This document shows, one piece after another, positions 44,538-53,494 of a stretch of DNA of 64,000 nt (position 1 is the stretch's first letter; each line of letters begins with the position of its first letter). The DNA is from Balneola sp. (GTDB taxonomy: Bacteria; Bacteroidota; Rhodothermia; Balneolales; Balneolaceae). The translations under genes and the position numbers were made by a program. The stretch lies in contig JAEPPZ010000002.1 of assembly GCA_017640785.1 (NCBI GenBank), positions 281,748 to 345,747 of the forward strand, read 5' to 3'. The notes under the pieces were generated by a model. That model was not told the origin of the DNA, made no database searches, and saw only the letters and a list, made by a program, of their open reading frames with translations.

Positions 44538-45506
44538 ATGAAGCAATTTTTCTATCTATTTTTTTTAGTTGTATTCCTGAGTTGTGCATCATCTTCTCCT
44601 AAAGAAAAAATAGACTACCGCGAAGAGATGAGAAACTTTGTTATTGAAATAGCAGAGTTTGCCAGAGAGCAAGACTCCGATTTTATTGTAATCCCTCAAA
44701 ATGGTCATGAATTAATTCTTAAGAACGACAGTAGCATTGCTCAAGATTACCTCTCTGCCGTAGATGGATTGGGACAGGAAAGCCTGATCTTTGGCTATTA
44801 TGGTGATAACACGATCACTCCAACCGACAGCAGAGAATATCTGCTCCAGTTACTTAGGACCGGCAAACGTGAAGGCAAAACTGTACTTGTTACAGACTAT
44901 ACCGATGAGGATCAAAAAATTAAACGTTCTTATGAGCGAAATTCTCTGAATGGGTTCATTTCTTTTTCTGCGCCTGAGCGTGAACTAACTTATATACCGG
45001 AACCATCTGAGTTTGTGAAAAATGAAAATAGCAGAGATATACAAACCCTTTCTGATGCCAGAAATTTTCTTTACTTATTGAATTATGAAAACTATGATTC
45101 AAAAGAAGAGCTGCTTTCTTCACTTTCTGATACAAATTTTGATGTATTTATCATGGATGCGTTCTTTTGGGGTAAAATATTTACCAAGGAAGACCTGGAT
45201 CGGATACGAATGAAAAGCGACGGAGGAAAGCGACTCCTTATCAGTTATATGAGTATTGGAGAAGCTGAAGATTACAGATTCTATTGGGATGAAAGTTGGG
45301 ATAAAAAGGAGTTAAAATGGATCGACTCAGAAAATCCAGACTGGCCCGGTAATTTTAAAGTGAAATACTGGAATCAAGACTGGAAAAAGATCATTTATGG
45401 CGAAAGTAATTCTTACACACAAATGATTATAGACGCCGGTTTTGACGGCGTCTATCTGGATATCATTGATGGCTTTTGGTATTTCGAAAATCTTGCATCA
45501 AATTAG
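44538..45506 (+). CDS. GH114/TM1410-like TIM-barrel lipoprotein
   Basis: About 322 residues from ATG 44538, which directly precedes a lipoprotein signal (FYLFFLVVFLSCASSS). The barrel has the hallmarks of the TM1410/GH114 group: DFIVIPQNGHELILK, FDVFIMDAFFWGKIFTKED, LLISYMSIGEAEDYRFYWD and the end AGFDGVYLDIIDGFWYFEN, with acidic residues at strand ends. Characterised relatives cut alpha-1,4-polygalactosamine. Activity on a biofilm or envelope polysaccharide is inferred. Confidence 0.8.
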   Translation: MKQFFYLFFLVVFLSCASSSPKEKIDYREEMRNFVIEIAEFAREQDSDFIVIPQNGHELILKNDSSIAQDYLSAVDGLGQESLIFGYYGDNTITPTDSREYLLQLLRTGKREGKTVLVTDYTDEDQKIKRSYERNSLNGFISFSAPERELTYIPEPSEFVKNENSRDIQTLSDARNFLYLLNYENYDSKEELLSSLSDTNFDVFIMDAFFWGKIFTKEDLDRIRMKSDGGKRLLISYMSIGEAEDYRFYWDESWDKKELKWIDSENPDWPGNFKVKYWNQDWKKIIYGESNSYTQMIIDAGFDGVYLDIIDGFWYFENLASN

Positions 45507-45526
45507 TTTGTTTGAACTTTTTGAAG

Positions 45527-46642
45527 TTAAATTACCGGTAAACTACCTTCAAACATATTTTCGAAATTAACTTCTTTGGGTTCTTCTGCTTCAATCAATA
45601 GACTAATTACATCTCCGGCTTTAGAACAAGTAACATGGCTGATAGGATCCAGATCAGGTGTAACAAGGCCTTGAGCAATAGATCTGTCGACTGCGTTTCT
45701 GATTGAACTTGCCTCCCGGTATAATTCAAAACTTTCCAACATCAGCGCTACCGATAAAATGGTTGCAATGGGGTTTGCAATATCCTTGCCGGCAGCTTCA
45801 GGATAACTACCATGAATAGGTTCAAATAACGATGTTTGATCACCTACTGATGCAGAAGACAGCAAGCCTATTGAACCTGTTATCACACTTGCTTCATCGG
45901 AAATAATATCGCCAAACATATTCTCCGTTAAAATCACATCGAATTGATTAGGTCTTTGGATTATCTGCATAGCAGCATTATCTACATATAAATATTCTAC
46001 ATCTACCTCAGGGTAGTTTTTTGATAGATCCTGAACTGTTTCTCTCCACAACCTGGATGTTTCCAATACATTTGCTTTATCAACCAATGTTAATTTCTTG
46101 CGTCGCCTCATTGCAGCATCAAAAGCCATAACTGCAACTCTCACAATTTCATTTACACTGTATTCGCATACATCATATGCAGATGTTCCTTCTTTACTTC
46201 TTCCCTTTTCTCCAAAATATATTCCGCCGGTCAATTCACGGTACACAATCAGATCTGTTCCTGTTATGCACTCTTCTTTTAAAGGAGAACGATCGGCTAA
46301 TGAATCAAATAATTTAACGGGACGAATGTTTGCATAAAGTCCTAAGCTCTTCCTTAGTTGTAACAGCCCCTGTTCAGGTCTCACCTTTGCTTTTGGATTG
46401 TTATCGTAAGAAGGATCTCCTATTGCACCAAAAAGGACAGCATCTGCTTGTCTGCAAATTTCGATCGTTTTTTCAGGTAAAGGGCTACCGGTTTTGTTAA
46501 TCGCATCAGCACCAACCAGAGCATATTCGTATTCGAATTCGTGATCAAATTTCAAAGCAACCCCCTCAAGTACTTTTTTAGCTTGTTTAATTACTTCGGG
46601 GCCAATCCCGTCACCGGGTAGAACAGCTATCTTTTTCTTCAT
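45527..46642 (-). CDS. leuB: 3-isopropylmalate dehydrogenase
   Basis: About 371 residues from ATG 46642, two bases after the leuD stop. Motifs: IAVLPGDGIGPEVIKQAKKV, the substrate arginines in LRKSLGLYANIRPVKLF, YRELTGGIYFGEKGR, the catalytic Tyr/Lys/Asp set including VDKANVLETSRLWR and NMFGDIISDEASVI, and the NAD loop FEPIHGSYPEAAGKDIANP (shown in part). It oxidises and decarboxylates 3-isopropylmalate in leucine synthesis. Last gene of leuA-leuC-leuD-leuB. Confidence 0.95.
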   Translation of the reverse strand: MKKKIAVLPGDGIGPEVIKQAKKVLEGVALKFDHEFEYEYALVGADAINKTGSPLPEKTIEICRQADAVLFGAIGDPSYDNNPKAKVRPEQGLLQLRKSLGLYANIRPVKLFDSLADRSPLKEECITGTDLIVYRELTGGIYFGEKGRSKEGTSAYDVCEYSVNEIVRVAVMAFDAAMRRRKKLTLVDKANVLETSRLWRETVQDLSKNYPEVDVEYLYVDNAAMQIIQRPNQFDVILTENMFGDIISDEASVITGSIGLLSSASVGDQTSLFEPIHGSYPEAAGKDIANPIATILSVALMLESFELYREASSIRNAVDRSIAQGLVTPDLDPISHVTCSKAGDVISLLIEAEEPKEVNFENMFEGSLPVI

Positions 46643-46644
46643 TC

Positions 46645-47238
46645 TCAAAATTCTTTGTGTGTTTGTTCAAATTGTTCGATCTGACTTTTTTTACTTATCA
46701 AATAGTCTATATCATCATATCCATTTAATAAGCAGGTTTTTTTATATGCGTTGATATTATATTTCTCTTTATGGTTTGTTCCTGGAATCGAAATCTGCTG
46801 ATCGATCAATTCAATCTTTAGCGTTGTATTCTTGTCTTGTTTAACCAATTCAAAAATGGTCTCTAAAAAAGCATCGCTTACCTGTACAGGTAAAAGACCG
46901 TTGTTAAGTGCGTTCCCTTTAAAAATATCGGCGAAATAACTGGATACTACAGCTCTGAAACCAAAATCATAAAGTGCCCATGCAGCATGTTCTCTACTCG
47001 ACCCGCATCCAAAATTCTTACCTGTCACCAAAATGCTTCCGGAATAAGATGGGTCGTTTAGTATAAAATCTTCTTTCAAATCACCTTGTGAATCATATCT
47101 CCAGTCTCTGAATAAGTTATTTCCAAACCCTTCTCGTGTAGTAGATTTCAGGAATCTTGCCGGTATGATCTGATCTGTGTCAATGTCTTCGTTTGCAAGT
47201 GGTATAACTGTACTGGTAAGAGTTTTAAATTTTTCCAT
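46645..47238 (-). CDS. leuD: 3-isopropylmalate dehydratase small subunit
   Basis: A 197-residue swivel-domain protein: [40 protein letters not shown] and [19 protein letters not shown]. It combines with LeuC to isomerise 2- to 3-isopropylmalate. Its ATG overlaps the leuC stop by one base, indicating coupled synthesis of the two subunits. Confidence 0.95.
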   Translation of the reverse strand: MEKFKTLTSTVIPLANEDIDTDQIIPARFLKSTTREGFGNNLFRDWRYDSQGDLKEDFILNDPSYSGSILVTGKNFGCGSSREHAAWALYDFGFRAVVSSYFADIFKGNALNNGLLPVQVSDAFLETIFELVKQDKNTTLKIELIDQQISIPGTNHKEKYNINAYKKTCLLNGYDDIDYLISKKSQIEQFEQTHKEF

Positions 47239-48635
47239 TATGCCGTTACGACCTTATTTACATAATTTCTGGTATCTACGATTTTACCTTCAATAGCTAT
47301 TATTGCAGCTGTTAAAGGGCTTACCAACATTGTTCTTGCTCCGGGACCTTGTCTGCCTTCAAAATTTCTGTTCGATGTTGAAACACAATATTCACCATCA
47401 GGTATTTTATCTTCATTCATGCCTAAACAAGCTGAACATCCCGGCTCACGAAGTTCAAAACCGGCATCTGCCAGCACCTGATGAATCCCTTCTTCACGTG
47501 CTTGTTTCTCAACCTGTTTGGATCCCGGGACGATCATAGCTTTTACATGATCTGCTTTTTGTTTCCCGGCTACATATTCAGCAACAATTCGTAGGTCTTC
47601 AATTCTGCTGTTGGTGCAACTACCGATAAATACATTGTCAATCTTTTTGTTTAACAAATAAGTACCTGCTTCCAGATTCATATACTTCAATGACTTCTTA
47701 AATGACTCAGAATCATTCTCAGGAATAGTCTCATCAATACCAATACCCATTCCGGGATTGGTTCCATATGTGATCATTGGTGGAATTCTTTCAGCTTCAA
47801 ACGTGTACTCTTTATCAAAATATGCGTCTTCATCTGAATACAAAGTTTTCCAATAATTGATCGCTTCTTCTAATGCAGCCCCATCAGGAGCAAACTCTCT
47901 CCCTTTGATATATTCGAAAGTAGTTTCATCGGGAGCGATCATTCCTCCCCGTGCCCCCATTTCAATACTCATGTTACAAATGGTCATCCTCGCTTCCATA
48001 GATAGTGAAGTAATCGCAGACCCCGCATACTCCACAAAATGACCTGTACCACCTGCTGTGCTCAATTTTGAAATGATATACAGAATGATATCTTTTGAAG
48101 AAACGCCCCTTTGAAGTTCTCCATTAATAGTTATGCGCATTGTTTTGGGTCGCTCTAACAATAAACATTGAGTCGCCATTACTTGTTCCACCTGAGAGGT
48201 GCCAATTCCAAAAGCAATTGCCCCAAAAGCTCCATGAGTGGATGTATGACTGTCACCACAAACTATTGTCATTCCCGGCTTTGTAATTCCCAGTTCGGGT
48301 CCAATTACATGAACTATTCCCTGATAAGGATGCCCAAGTCCATAAAGATCAATGCCAAATTCTTTGCAATTCTGGATAAGTGTATCAACCTGAAGTTTAG
48401 AAAGAAGTTCTTTGATAGGAAGATGTTGATCTTTGGTAGGTACGTTGTGGTCTGCAGTTGCCACAATTTTATTTTTTCTGAATAGTTCGATACCTCTTCG
48501 TCTTAATCCTTCAAATGCCTGAGGGCTTGTGACTTCATGGATAAAATGTCGATCTATGTATAATATTTCCTGCTCATTTTCTACAGAATCAACTATATGA
48601 CTCTCCCAAACTTTCTCGAAAAAGGTTTTGCCCAT
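47238..48635 (-). CDS. leuC: 3-isopropylmalate dehydratase large subunit
   Basis: A 465-residue aconitase-type protein. Fe-S cluster cysteines are visible in [18 protein letters not shown] and in [19 protein letters not shown]; other motifs are [20 protein letters not shown] and [19 protein letters not shown]. The N-terminus starts at once with [13 protein letters not shown]. Normal length. Part of the compact minus-strand leu cluster. Confidence 0.95.
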   Translation of the reverse strand: MGKTFFEKVWESHIVDSVENEQEILYIDRHFIHEVTSPQAFEGLRRRGIELFRKNKIVATADHNVPTKDQHLPIKELLSKLQVDTLIQNCKEFGIDLYGLGHPYQGIVHVIGPELGITKPGMTIVCGDSHTSTHGAFGAIAFGIGTSQVEQVMATQCLLLERPKTMRITINGELQRGVSSKDIILYIISKLSTAGGTGHFVEYAGSAITSLSMEARMTICNMSIEMGARGGMIAPDETTFEYIKGREFAPDGAALEEAINYWKTLYSDEDAYFDKEYTFEAERIPPMITYGTNPGMGIGIDETIPENDSESFKKSLKYMNLEAGTYLLNKKIDNVFIGSCTNSRIEDLRIVAEYVAGKQKADHVKAMIVPGSKQVEKQAREEGIHQVLADAGFELREPGCSACLGMNEDKIPDGEYCVSTSNRNFEGRQGPGARTMLVSPLTAAIIAIEGKIVDTRNYVNKVVTA

Positions 48636-48644
48636 AATATATTT

Positions 48645-49811
48645 TTATGCTGTTAGAGAATCAGATGTTTGAGAGAATAACTGTATCAAATCCTTATCAG
48701 TTACTACTTTTTTAGTGTCTGCGATAGATAAAAATCTTTTGTAATGTTCTTCCAATTCATTTTTGCTTACTTCAAAACCCAGTCTCTTTCCCCGGAATTT
48801 AAGAGCAGCTCTTCCACTTCGGGCTGTTAGAACAATAGAAGATTCGCTTACGCCCACTTCCAGAGGATCAATAATTTCGTAGGTTTCTCTATTTTTTATA
48901 ACTCCATCCTGATGAATTCCTGACGAGTGCGCAAACGCATTAGCTCCAACAATTGCTTTATTAGCCTGAACCGGCATTTTCATCTTTTCAGAGACCAATT
49001 CACTTACAGATTTCAAACATCTTGTATTGATACCTGTGTCATATTCTAAGCTTTTTTGTTGTCTTAGTATCATGACAACTTCTTCTAATGAAGCATTACC
49101 GGCTCGCTCTCCAATACCATTCATTGTACATTCTACCTGAGTTGCGCCGTTCACTACTCCCGATATAGAGTTTGCAGTTGCCAAGCCAAGATCATTATGA
49201 CAGTGAGTAGAAATAGTCACATTCTGAATGCCTTTTACATTCTCATATAGATATTTAATTTTTTCACCATACACCCAAGGCATACAATATCCGGTTGTAT
49301 CAGGAATATTCAGTACTGTTGCTCCGGCTTTAATAACTTTTTCCAAAATAGTAGCAAGGAATTCGTTTTCTGTTCTACCTGCATCTTCCGCATAGAATTC
49401 AACATCTTCAACAAAAGTCTTGGCATATTTTACTGCGGCCACTCCCCGCTCTACTACCTTTTCTCTGGTAGTTCTTAGTTTATCAAACACATGACTGTCT
49501 GAAGTACCGATACCGGTATGGATCCTGCTATTTTTTGCATCTTCAATTGCTTCTGCGGCGACTTTTATATCGTTTTTAACAGCTCTTGATAATGCACATA
49601 CCCTTGTATTCTTAATAACCTTGGATATTTCCTGAACAGATTTAAAATCTCCCGGGCTGGATACAGGAAATCCAACTTCCATTACATCAACGCCAAGAGC
49701 TTCCAGAGCTAAAGCGATTTCAATTTTTTCTTTTGTGTTTAGTTGACATCCCGGTACTTGCTCACCGTCTCTTAGTGTGGTATCAAAAATTTGTATTCGC
49801 TTGTTTGGCAT
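48645..49811 (-). CDS. leuA: 2-isopropylmalate synthase, short form without regulatory domain
   Basis: A 388-residue enzyme with the DRE-TIM barrel: [19 protein letters not shown], then metal-binding [19 protein letters not shown] and [18 protein letters not shown], and [19 protein letters not shown] in subdomain I. It condenses acetyl-CoA with 2-oxoisovalerate. Classical LeuA proteins are about 510-520 residues; here the chain stops after the accessory subdomain, so the C-terminal leucine-sensing domain is absent. Length agrees with other short Bacteroidota LeuA proteins. It leads the leu cluster, with a 9-base gap to leuC. Confidence 0.93.
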   Translation of the reverse strand: MPNKRIQIFDTTLRDGEQVPGCQLNTKEKIEIALALEALGVDVMEVGFPVSSPGDFKSVQEISKVIKNTRVCALSRAVKNDIKVAAEAIEDAKNSRIHTGIGTSDSHVFDKLRTTREKVVERGVAAVKYAKTFVEDVEFYAEDAGRTENEFLATILEKVIKAGATVLNIPDTTGYCMPWVYGEKIKYLYENVKGIQNVTISTHCHNDLGLATANSISGVVNGATQVECTMNGIGERAGNASLEEVVMILRQQKSLEYDTGINTRCLKSVSELVSEKMKMPVQANKAIVGANAFAHSSGIHQDGVIKNRETYEIIDPLEVGVSESSIVLTARSGRAALKFRGKRLGFEVSKNELEEHYKRFLSIADTKKVVTDKDLIQLFSQTSDSLTA

Positions 49812-50009
49812 TATACTTGGGATTTCTAACTTAACTAAATATTCTAAAGCGTTGTCGTTGATGGTTCTTTTATGCGCAGAAATTACCTTCTCCTTGTAAT
49901 CTTAAAAAACAAGATTTATGATTAATTACGACACCCAAGAAAATATTTGATAGAATTAAAATTAATTTTAACAATTACTTAATTGTTATTTTAGATTTGC
50001 TTTTTTACA

Positions 50010-51548
50010 ATGGCTAACCAACCAAATGATCATCTTTATCAACTAATAAAGTCACTTACTAAAGCGGAGAAAAGAGGGTTTAAGATCTATGCCACTCGCT
50101 CAGGGAATGAAAGCGCCAAATTTATCAAATTGTTTGATGCTCTGGATAAAGCCTCTTCTTATGATGAAGCTGCCATTATTAAAAAGGTAAGTGGAATACA
50201 TAAGCGTCAACTATCAAATCTAAAAGCACACCTTTATAAGCAAATACTTACCAGCTTAAGGTTGATCAACATAAATCATAATATTGATATTCAACTTCGC
50301 GAGCAGCTTGATTACGCCCGAATTTTATATAACAAAGGGCTTTATCAACAGAGCTTAAAGATCCTTGAAAAAACAAAAGAAGTAGCAACTCAACATTATC
50401 GGGCTACTTTACGCTACGAAGTTTTGGTCTTCGAAAAGATTATCGAATCACAATATATAACAAGGAGTCTCAAAAACAGAGCTGATGAACTTATTGGAGA
50501 AACACGAGTAACGCTGAACTCAATGACAGAATACACGGCTTTGAGTAATCTCGCACTGAGATTATATGGTATTTACATCAAAGCCGGACATGTTCGTAAT
50601 AAAGAAGACTTTGAAAATATATCCTCTTTTTTCTCTGAATCAATTAATAGTATCGATGTTTCAAAGCTGGATTTCTTTGGAAAACATTATTTAAATGTAT
50701 CTCATGCGTGGTATAGTTTGATCGTACAGGATTTTCTTCTTCAATACAGACATGCTACCAAGTGGGTTGAGTTATTCAGAAATAACCCTGAAATGCTGGC
50801 ATTAGAACCTATCTGGTATTTAAAAGGAATGCATGTGTTGTTAGAAGCACTTTTTGTACTTGGACACGCAGAAAAGCACTCTCGGGAAATTGAAAAACTG
50901 GATGAATTTCTCGCCAATCCACCAAGCCGTATAGACGAGAATTTAGAAACTGTAGGTTTTATTTATTCCTATACATCCAAAATAAATGTACACTTTATTG
51001 ATGGTAGTTTTACAGAAGGTGTACAGCTAGTTCCGGAGTTACTTAAAAAACTGGATAAGTTCGCAGACCAGGTAGATCCACACAGGATTTTAATCTTTTA
51101 CTACAAGATTGCTTGCCTTTATTTTGGAGCCGGAAATAATAAACAATCCATTCACTTCCTCAATAAGATCATCAATTATCCTGATTCAAGATTAAGGGAA
51201 GACATTCATTGCTTTGCCCGAATATTGAATCTGATTGCACATTTTGAAATGGGGAATCAAACTTTGGTGGATTATCAGATTCGTTCTGTTTATCGGTTTC
51301 TACGAAAAATGAATGATCTGAATCTTGTTCAACAAGAAATATTGAACTTTATACAGAATTTAGGAAACCTTAAACAAGATCAGACTAAAGAAGCTTTTCT
51401 TAATTTGCGCAACAGGCTTCTTGAAATCAATAAAATGCCATATCAAAAAAGGCCATTTTTATATTTGGACATCGTATCATGGTTGGAATCTAAAATTTAT
51501 GAAAAATCAGTTCAGGAGATCATTAAAGGTAAATTCAGATCCAGATAG
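50010..51548 (+). CDS. Conserved helical-repeat (TPR-like) protein
   Basis: A 512-residue soluble protein with no signal peptide. The N-terminus (LYQLIKSLTKAEKRGFKIYA) and the rest are alpha-helical with TPR-like elements (YARILYNKGLYQQSLKILEK). I know proteins of this layout as conserved hypotheticals in Bacteroidota, but no function. It lies between the leu and ilv-thr clusters, but has its own upstream region with TAGATTTG (49992-49999), a -7-like TAnnTTTG match 11 bases before the ATG, so a regulatory link to amino acid synthesis is only a guess. Confidence 0.7.
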   Translation: MANQPNDHLYQLIKSLTKAEKRGFKIYATRSGNESAKFIKLFDALDKASSYDEAAIIKKVSGIHKRQLSNLKAHLYKQILTSLRLININHNIDIQLREQLDYARILYNKGLYQQSLKILEKTKEVATQHYRATLRYEVLVFEKIIESQYITRSLKNRADELIGETRVTLNSMTEYTALSNLALRLYGIYIKAGHVRNKEDFENISSFFSESINSIDVSKLDFFGKHYLNVSHAWYSLIVQDFLLQYRHATKWVELFRNNPEMLALEPIWYLKGMHVLLEALFVLGHAEKHSREIEKLDEFLANPPSRIDENLETVGFIYSYTSKINVHFIDGSFTEGVQLVPELLKKLDKFADQVDPHRILIFYYKIACLYFGAGNNKQSIHFLNKIINYPDSRLREDIHCFARILNLIAHFEMGNQTLVDYQIRSVYRFLRKMNDLNLVQQEILNFIQNLGNLKQDQTKEAFLNLRNRLLEINKMPYQKRPFLYLDIVSWLESKIYEKSVQEIIKGKFRSR

Positions 51549-51604
51549 CTTACATTCACAAAGTTTGGATATCCCACTTAAGCATAATATTTGAGTGCCT
51601 GTTG

Positions 51605-51636
51605 TTTGAAATTTAAATGAATTAGACATTTCTTTG
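51605..51636 (+). promoter_or_regulatory. Candidate Bacteroidota-type promoter for the ilv-thr unit
   Basis: TTTG (51605-51608) followed 20 bases later by TTTCTTTG (51629-51636), one mismatch from the -7 element TAnnTTTG. The predicted RNA start would be near 51643, about 15 bases before the leader peptide ATG. A match by eye only. Confidence 0.4.
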
Positions 51637-51658
51637 CTTCAACAAAACTAATTCAAGA

Positions 51659-51727
51659 ATGATTACACACACTACTATCACGGTCATTATTAATGTCATT
51701 GGTACCAAATACCGACCGGGGAAGTAA
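51659..51727 (+). CDS. ilv-thr leader peptide (attenuator)
   Basis: A 22-codon frame, ATG to TAA. Twelve of 22 residues are Thr, Ile or Val, with the core TTITVIINVI at residues 5-14: five Ile, five Thr and two Val codons in all. It resembles the logic of enterobacterial thrL and ilvL leader peptides. The last codons (CCG GGG AAG) overlap the strand that can pair with the downstream terminator, so translation to the stop codon would hide it. It ends 73 bases before the ilvD ATG. It contains no Leu codon. Confidence 0.82.
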   Translation: MITHTTITVIINVIGTKYRPGK

Positions 51728-51763
51728 TGTGTGATCTTAATACTCTACAAAAAAGCCTTCCCT
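51681..51763 (+). promoter_or_regulatory. Attenuator pairing elements: pause stem and antiterminator
   Basis: Pause stem (1:2): CGGTC (51681-51685, in the Thr8-Val9 codons) pairs with GACCG (51714-51718), and GGTA (51701-51704) with TACC (51710-51713). Antiterminator (2:3): GGGGAAG (51718-51724) pairs over 7 bp (one G-T) with CTTCCCT (51757-51763), which is the 5' arm of the terminator. The arrangement fits ribosome-stalling control: a stall on Ile/Val/Thr codons frees 2:3 pairing; completion of the peptide lets the terminator fold. Confidence 0.7.
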
Positions 51764-51784
51764 AATCCGGAAGGCTTTTTTTTT
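51749..51784 (+). terminator. Attenuator terminator before ilvD
   Basis: Stem GCCTTCC (51755-51761) / GGAAGGC (51769-51775), extended by A6 (51749-51754) against T's, a 7-base loop CTAATCC, and a nine-T run (51776-51784). It stands only 16 bases before the ilvD ATG, inside the leader of the operon and not after a gene, so it must be conditional. Confidence 0.9.
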
Positions 51785-51800
51785 ACAATTAATCTATAGA

Positions 51801-53480
51801 ATGGCTGAATTAAATAAGTTTAGTAAACTGATTACTCAAGATGGTTCACAACCTGCTGCACAAGCAATGTTACATGCGATCGGTTTAAATGATGAAGACC
51901 TGAATAAGCCAATGGTCGGCATCGCCAGTACAGGTTATGAGGGAAATCCTTGCAATATGCACCTAAATGATCTGGCTGTCCATGTAAAAAGAGGAGCTCA
52001 AAAAGCAGATCTCACGCCTTTGATCTTTAATACTATTGGTATCAGCGATGGTATTTCTATGGGAACTCCCGGAATGCGTTATTCTTTACCCTCTCGTGAC
52101 CTGATTGCTGACTCCATGGAATCTGTAGTCAAAGGTATGAGCTACGATGGATTTATAGCAATTGTAGGTTGTGATAAAAATATGCCGGGTGCTGTAATGG
52201 CAATGCTTAGAGTTAACAGACCTTCAATAATGTTGTATGGAGGTACTATTGCGGCCGGACATCACAATGGGAAAAAATTGGATGTTGTATCTGCATTCGA
52301 ATCCTGGGGACAAAAAGTAGCAGGCAAAATTGATGACAATGAGTTTAAAAAAATAATCAAAAAAGCTTGCCCCGGAGCCGGAGCTTGTGGCGGGATGTAT
52401 ACTGCCAACACCATGTCATCTGCTATTGAAGCACTTGGTTTGGCTCTTCCCTACAACTCTTCGATTCCTGCTACAAATAGTGGCAAAGTTATTGAATGCG
52501 AAGAAGCAGGATATCATTTAAAAAACCTCATTGAAAATGATATAAAACCTCTGGATATACTTTCGAAAAAGTCGTTAGAGAATGCGTTTCGAGTTGTAAC
52601 CGTATTAGGGGGATCTACAAATGCCGTTTTGCACTTACTGGCTATTGCGAAAGCTGCTCAATTAGATTTTACGATTGCTGATTTTCAAAGAATCAGTGAT
52701 GAAACTCCGTTTCTGGCTGATCTAAAACCAAGCGGCTCTTATGTGATGGAAGATCTACATGAAATAGGTGGAGTGCCTGCGGTAATGAAGTATATGCTGG
52801 ATAAGAATATGCTTCATGGTGATTGCTTGACAGTGACCGGAAAGACTTTATCCGAAAATCTTGTTGAAGTAGCTCCTCTATCAAATGATCAAAAAATTAT
52901 CAAACCAATTGAAGATCCGATAAAGGAAAATGGACACATTCAGATCTTATTCGGAAACCTTGCCAGTGAAGGTTCTGTAGCAAAGATCACAGGAAAAGAA
53001 GGACTAATATTTAAAGGGGCCGCAAGAGTTTTTGACAGTGAAGAAGAAGCAAATGCAGGAATTCGGGATGGACTAGTTCAAAAGGGAGACGTTGTTGTAA
53101 TAAGATATGTAGGGCCTAAGGGTGGTCCTGGAATGCCCGAAATGCTAAAGCCAACTTCAGCTATAATGGGAGCCGGACTAGGTAAAGAGGTTGCCTTGAT
53201 TACAGATGGAAGATTCTCAGGTGGTTCTCATGGATTTGTAGTTGGTCATATTACTCCGGAAGCCCAAACCGGGGGAATCATAGCCTTGGTTAAAGATGGT
53301 GATATAATCAGTATTGACGCTGTCAAAAATACAATTAATGTTCAATTGACTGATGACGAGCTAAAGGCACGAAAAGCTAAGTGGACAGCACCTCCAATAA
53401 AAGAAAAAAGCGGACAGCTTTATAAATATGCACGCACTGTTGCTTCTGCATCACAAGGTTGTGTTACTGATGAATTTTAA
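51801..53480 (+). CDS. ilvD: Dihydroxy-acid dehydratase
   Basis: A 559-residue Fe-S enzyme. Cluster and metal motifs: [38 protein letters not shown] and [12 protein letters not shown]; the C-terminal swivel region has [20 protein letters not shown] and [17 protein letters not shown]. It dehydrates 2,3-dihydroxy acids to the keto acids of valine and isoleucine. First structural gene after the attenuator; ilvB follows after 14 bases. Confidence 0.96.
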   Translation: MAELNKFSKLITQDGSQPAAQAMLHAIGLNDEDLNKPMVGIASTGYEGNPCNMHLNDLAVHVKRGAQKADLTPLIFNTIGISDGISMGTPGMRYSLPSRDLIADSMESVVKGMSYDGFIAIVGCDKNMPGAVMAMLRVNRPSIMLYGGTIAAGHHNGKKLDVVSAFESWGQKVAGKIDDNEFKKIIKKACPGAGACGGMYTANTMSSAIEALGLALPYNSSIPATNSGKVIECEEAGYHLKNLIENDIKPLDILSKKSLENAFRVVTVLGGSTNAVLHLLAIAKAAQLDFTIADFQRISDETPFLADLKPSGSYVMEDLHEIGGVPAVMKYMLDKNMLHGDCLTVTGKTLSENLVEVAPLSNDQKIIKPIEDPIKENGHIQILFGNLASEGSVAKITGKEGLIFKGAARVFDSEEEANAGIRDGLVQKGDVVVIRYVGPKGGPGMPEMLKPTSAIMGAGLGKEVALITDGRFSGGSHGFVVGHITPEAQTGGIIALVKDGDIISIDAVKNTINVQLTDDELKARKAKWTAPPIKEKSGQLYKYARTVASASQGCVTDEF

Positions 53481-53494
53481 TTTCTCAAACATTG

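Noticed and set aside
49812-50009. Leucine leader peptide before leuA
   Set aside because: On the minus strand I found no ATG-led frame rich in Leu codons and no terminator with a T-run; only a 6-bp hairpin at about 49898-49918.
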